Positions 60,546-64,000 of a DNA stretch of 64,000 bases are shown here, piece by piece. The notes under the pieces were generated by a model. That model had not been told where the DNA came from and did no database searches. It saw nothing but the letters and a program-made list of their open reading frames with translations. Position 1 is the stretch's first letter, and every line of letters starts with the position of its first letter. This DNA comes from Letharia columbiana. Lineage: Eukaryota; Ascomycota; Lecanoromycetes; Lecanorales; Parmeliaceae. The stretch lies in contig NW_023501106.1 of NCBI RefSeq assembly GCF_014066305.1, positions 1 through 64,000 of the forward strand. The letters are read 5' to 3'. The position numbers and the translations under genes were made by a program.

Positions 60546-62042
60546 ATGGACGACGCAGCTTTACCTAAGCCTGGCAAGTGGCCTGTAGAACCTCAGACCG
60601 ATGTCAAGACTTCTGAGGACAGGATCTGGGTAGACGGCTGCTTCGATTTTGCTCATCATGGTTTGCATGCTCGGCGTCCCGAATTTCGGTGGTTCCAGAG
60701 AGCTTATGGAAATCAGGACATGCTGGCGCCATGCTTCAAGCCAGAAGATTGGGAAAAGAGCTCTTGGTTGGGATTCATTCCGACGAAGAAATCATGGACA
60801 ATAAAGGCCCAACCGTGATGACTTTGAAGGAGCGGTTGGTGCCCCTCAGGATCATATCGAGAGGCTAGCTGAAGCTACAAGGCAGCGTGGCCGCCGTTGA
60901 TGCCTGTCGCTGGTCGACAAAGTCCGTTCCATATGCTCCATACGTCACATCATTGCCATGGATATCCCACTATGGTTGCCAGTACGTCGTGCACGGCGAC
61001 GATATCACATCAGACAGCAGTGGAGAGGATTGTTATAGGTATGTCAAAGCAGCTGGTCGGTTTTTGGTGGTCAAGAGAACGCCGGGGATCTCCACAACTG
61101 ATCTTGTTGGACGAATGCTTCTTTGTACAAAGAACCATTTCATTAGGTCACTCCTGAAGACACTTGCTGGCGAAGAAGGATCTGAAAGCCCTGAAGAACG
61201 GAAAAGACTGGGAGACGAGATGACTCAGAGGATCAGGGATTACGCTACAGACGAGACTGGGTTGCAACCTGGACCACAAGTTCTGAGCTGGGCTGGATCT
61301 AAAGCGGCCATGGAAGATCATGCCTCAGAGGAAACAGGCACCTATCATACTATGGCCAATGGCAAAGCTCCTCATCAAAGCCAACGTATCGTCTACGTAG
61401 ACGGAGGTTTTGATCTTTTCTCATCTGGACACATTGAATTTCTTCGGCAAGTGGCCATGGCGGAAGAAGCAATGGGCCATCAAAACGGATGGTATGAGGA
61501 CCCCAATAAGGACTATGGCCCTGCATACATCGTGGTTGGTGTTCACGATGACGAGGTCATCAATCACTGGAAAGGTGTAAACTACCCAATTATGAACATT
61601 TTCGAGCGTGGCCTTTGTGTCCTTCAGTGTCGAGTGAGTGCGGTCCAAACGCTTTTCCAAGCCTCTGAAACTAACCCGCAGGAAGTATGTTGACTCTGTC
61701 ATATTTTCGGCCCCTTTCACACCTAGCAAAGCCTACCTCACTAACATCCCGTACGGCATTCCCAATGCGGTCTATCATGGCCCCACGTCGTTTATGCCCC
61801 TTACGTATGATCCTTACACGGCCGCCAAAGCATTGGGTATATATCACGAGATCGGCAATCACGATTTCCAGAATGTGAACGCAGGGGAGATCGTGCAGCG
61901 AATCTTGAAGAGTCGAGAGATGTACGAGGAGAGGCAAAGAGCGAAGGGCGAGAAAGCTGCAACAGAAGAAGCTGTTCAGAGAAGAGAGGCGATGGAGCAA
62001 GAAGCAGCAAGGCTAGAGAAGGACCGAGCAGGTAACAGGTGA
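60546..62042 (+). CDS. ECT1: CTP:phosphoethanolamine cytidylyltransferase
   Basis: Exons 60546-60660, 60717-60834, 60886-61633 and 61686-62042 give 445 residues; an in-frame ATG at 60489 would add 19 residues atypical of the family. Two cytidylyltransferase domains are visible: the first with WVDGCFDFAHHGHAGA (HxGH, split by intron 1) and the RTPGISTTD signature, the second with YVDGGFDLFSSGHIEFL. The C-terminus is a charged helix. The enzyme makes CDP-ethanolamine, the committed step of the Kennedy route to phosphatidylethanolamine. Two donors are unusual (GTTTGC at 60661 and GTTGGT at 60835) but each restores the conserved motif (HHGHAGAM and LKERVAAVDACRW). It neighbours the UPS2 lipid-transfer gene with one gene between. 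Confidence 0.92.
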
Positions 62043-62333
62043 GGAACCGATGTCCACAATATCATCATTGATCACTGTTGTTGCATGGCAATGGCGTCCA
62101 AGTCTTCCTATCATGACTCTAGTCCAACTCCGACGTTTGTTCCTTTCTCTTTCATGACTCGAGTCTCATTGGCAGCTTTTTTTCTACCTCAGATCTAAAA
62201 AAGAATAACACCTTTCCTTACTGCGCGCATCTCCATCTCTGTCATGTGTAGCAACTTTCGAATTCTCCCTCGACGCCATTATCGTCAACGTGAACGATAA
62301 TGCTTTTCAAAATCGTAACCATCAACCGTCCAA
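62043..62333. other. intergenic, convergent 3' flanks
   Basis: Short gap between the 3' ends of ECT1 and the aminotransferase gene. A short repeated-looking ACGATAATG/CGTTATCG pair near 62278-62300 could form a weak hairpin. Otherwise nothing seen. Confidence 0.4.
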
Positions 62334-63680
62334 CTATCTTTCATTTACCACAACACCCCATTCGTGATCTTCTCTTCCGTACATGATATTGGTAAGGTAA
62401 GTCTTCAAGATCGCCGCATACTTGCCCGTCACACCTTCAGACATCGGTATCTCTAGATCCTTCCCCCGGAAGTGAATACTAGATACCGGCGCAATGAAGA
62501 ACTGCAAGCTCGTCAGCACATCAAAATCCTTGTCTATGAGAAAACGGGAGCATACCGCCGTTCCCGCGGCAAATGCTTCCAGTAATCTTCCGTCTTCTGC
62601 CGCGTCTTCGACCTCACTCATAGGGTATTTTCTCTCCACAACCTCGAGGTCTCCCCCCAACCGCTCTCTTGCCAACTGGAGAATGCTTCTTCTTGTCACG
62701 CCGTCAAGGATGATCTTGTCATCCAACGGGGCTGTTACCAATTGCAGCTTCCCACCAATTCTCCAAACCACGAAGAAATTACTCGCCCCAGCCTCTGTTA
62801 CATCACAGTCCTTACCCAACAGCCACAGCACCTGGTCAAAACCCCTCGCTTTGGCTTCTCCTTGGGCAACTAGACTTGGTCCGTAATTGGCCCCCACTTT
62901 TGCGTACCCAAATCCTCCAGGCCAGGCGCGTACGGTATCTTCTTTGCTAGCCAAAAGCTTGAGTCCTGGCCTTGCTTTTGAAGACTGTTGTATACTGTTA
63001 CTGCTTGGTCCCGTTGTTCCACTCGGCGTGTCGAAATTTGGGAAGCAGCATGCGATGATGTACAAGAGCGCTTCCTTGGGCTTCTGTACCCCCAACGCTG
63101 CCGCTGTCGCGATCATTGTCGGTCTCAGGTACAGAAAAGTGCCTGGCCGGCTCTTTGGTAACCACTTCTCACCGTCTACTGCAACGAGTGTCTCAATGAG
63201 CTTTTGCAGCTCATCAGGTTCGAAGGCTGGAAGGGATATGCGAGTGGCACTGTTGAGCATACGTCGGGTGTTGCGGTCTGGTCGGAAAAGGCGAAGTTTC
63301 AGGTCGTGACCGCGATAAAACCTCAAACCTTCGAAGCATTCTGTTGCATAGTGAAGGACAGAAGCGGTGGGCATGAGTTGCAACGGTCCGTAAGGTTGGA
63401 TATGAGGAGCCGCCCACCCGCTTGTCGAGGTCCATTGGCAGGTCACCATATGATCTGTGCACACAGACTGTGTCCAGACCTCTGGAGAATCAGGCTCTGG
63501 GACGGCACGAGGACTGAGATTGCGGGTAAAGACGAGCTTAGAAGCGTCTAGCTCGTTGATGACAGGAGTGATATCGCCATTGGGGGTTATCGATGGTGCT
63601 GTCTTAGTGATGGTGTGCTTGATGCCACATTGAGTGAGCTCTGATGAGTTCTGAAAGGGTGCAATGGCGGTTGGGGCCAT
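62334..63680 (-). CDS. BAT: branched-chain amino acid aminotransferase
   Basis: Exons 63680-62556 and 62501-62334 on the minus strand give 430 residues. It is a class IV PLP aminotransferase: YATECFEGLRFYRG, LFRPDRNTRRML, FLYLRPTMIATAAALGV, the PLP lysine in WPGGFGYAKVGANYGPS (Lys261), and TEAGASNFFVVW with GVTRRSILQLA. The intron is required to turn AAGTA into the conserved AAGTAFFIAPVSSIHFRG. It interconverts leucine, isoleucine and valine with their 2-oxo acids. The N-terminus (MAPTAIAPFQNSSEL) is not a clear mitochondrial presequence, so a cytosolic form is likelier. A longer open frame upstream begins with TTG and is not used. A 30-residue low-complexity insert (TPSGTTGPSSNSIQQSS) sits before the PLP loop. 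Confidence 0.92.
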   Translation of the reverse strand: MAPTAIAPFQNSSELTQCGIKHTITKTAPSITPNGDITPVINELDASKLVFTRNLSPRAVPEPDSPEVWTQSVCTDHMVTCQWTSTSGWAAPHIQPYGPLQLMPTASVLHYATECFEGLRFYRGHDLKLRLFRPDRNTRRMLNSATRISLPAFEPDELQKLIETLVAVDGEKWLPKSRPGTFLYLRPTMIATAAALGVQKPKEALLYIIACCFPNFDTPSGTTGPSSNSIQQSSKARPGLKLLASKEDTVRAWPGGFGYAKVGANYGPSLVAQGEAKARGFDQVLWLLGKDCDVTEAGASNFFVVWRIGGKLQLVTAPLDDKIILDGVTRRSILQLARERLGGDLEVVERKYPMSEVEDAAEDGRLLEAFAAGTAVCSRFLIDKDFDVLTSLQFFIAPVSSIHFRGKDLEIPMSEGVTGKYAAILKTYLTNIMYGREDHEWGVVVNER

Positions 63681-64000
63681 TTGTACGGCGTCAAAGTACA
63701 AGAATACGAGAGAAGACAAGAAATATGTATGACTTTTGCTCAATCGGACAGAAGGTGGAGCTTGGCAAGCGATCAATTGGGTAAAGCAACGGACAGAGTA
63801 TCAGATAGGTTTGTGTTTTCGAAACAGTAACGTAGATAGGAAGGAGCTGTAGGGTTTTATATACACTTGCTGGGCCAAGAGATTGATACCGTCCCTAGAG
63901 TACTACATTCCCAACGCCGGAGCATTCGAGGGATCGCATAAAGAAAGTCTTGTTAAGCGGGATGATAAGAACTGATTCAACAACAATCAAGGGCTCCTTT
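63681..64000. promoter_or_regulatory. upstream region of aminotransferase gene
   Basis: The region to the window edge contains the promoter of the aminotransferase gene. No other gene is seen. Confidence 0.4.

Noticed and set aside
16153..64000. tRNA, rRNA or snRNA genes
   Set aside because: Read by eye for tRNA B-box and anticodon-stem patterns; none found that forms a credible cloverleaf. tRNAscan or Infernal would settle it.

Overview
The window reads as nuclear DNA of a filamentous ascomycete (Pezizomycotina). Most genes carry short GT-AG introns of about 50-60 bases with CTGAC/CTAAC-like branch points, genes are dense on both strands, and the proteins include fungal-specific families (SepH/Cdc7 kinase, ANP1 mannosyltransferase subunit, ECM33 GPI protein, fungal complex I accessory subunit). 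The species cannot be named from the sequence. All products below were assigned by reading translated sequence from memory of the families; no database search was run.

Region 1 (1 to about 16.15 kb) is an extreme AT-rich block with no intact gene. It is a graveyard of LTR retrotransposons inactivated by repeat-induced point mutation (RIP): CpA and TpG are almost absent while CpG persists. Decayed reverse transcriptase, RNase H, integrase and chromodomain frames of at least two or three Ty3/gypsy (chromovirus-type) copies can still be read on the + strand, plus the 3' end of a Ty1/copia element, a tandem array with a 224-base period, and a pair of ~450-base repeats whose less mutated copy shows the RIP changes directly. 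AT content falls abruptly around 16.15-16.45 kb.

Region 2 (16.7-34 kb): YCII-domain protein, peroxisomal oxalate/acyl-CoA synthetase (PCS60), SPF45-like splicing factor, ANP1 Golgi mannosyltransferase subunit, a zinc-finger/bHLH factor, ECM33, MAG1-type DNA glycosylase and QCR7 of complex III.

Region 3 (34-50 kb): mitochondrial NAD+ carrier, a small DUF4748-like protein with an adjacent orphan exon, MCP2/CQD2 UbiB kinase, YFH7-like P-loop kinase, a conserved fungal protein of unknown function, FOL3 dihydrofolate synthetase, a possible 80-aa divergent gene and the nine-exon septation kinase SepH/Cdc7.

Region 4 (49.8-64 kb): DUF1761 membrane protein, a RING protein, a fungal complex I subunit, nuclear peroxiredoxin DOT5 (with a splice problem), UPS2/PRELI lipid-transfer protein, a conserved unknown, ECT1 CTP:phosphoethanolamine cytidylyltransferase and a branched-chain aminotransferase.

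This is mostly housekeeping DNA. Several genes serve mitochondria (QCR7, NAD+ carrier, MCP2, complex I subunit, UPS2), and UPS2, ECT1 and MCP2 all bear on phospholipid/quinone homeostasis, but ordinary chance clustering is the simplest explanation. No clearly new biological system is visible. The most checkable oddities are the DOT5 splice disruption, a 24-base perfect palindrome in the PCS60/SPF45 promoter, the small spliced genes, and the RIP block.
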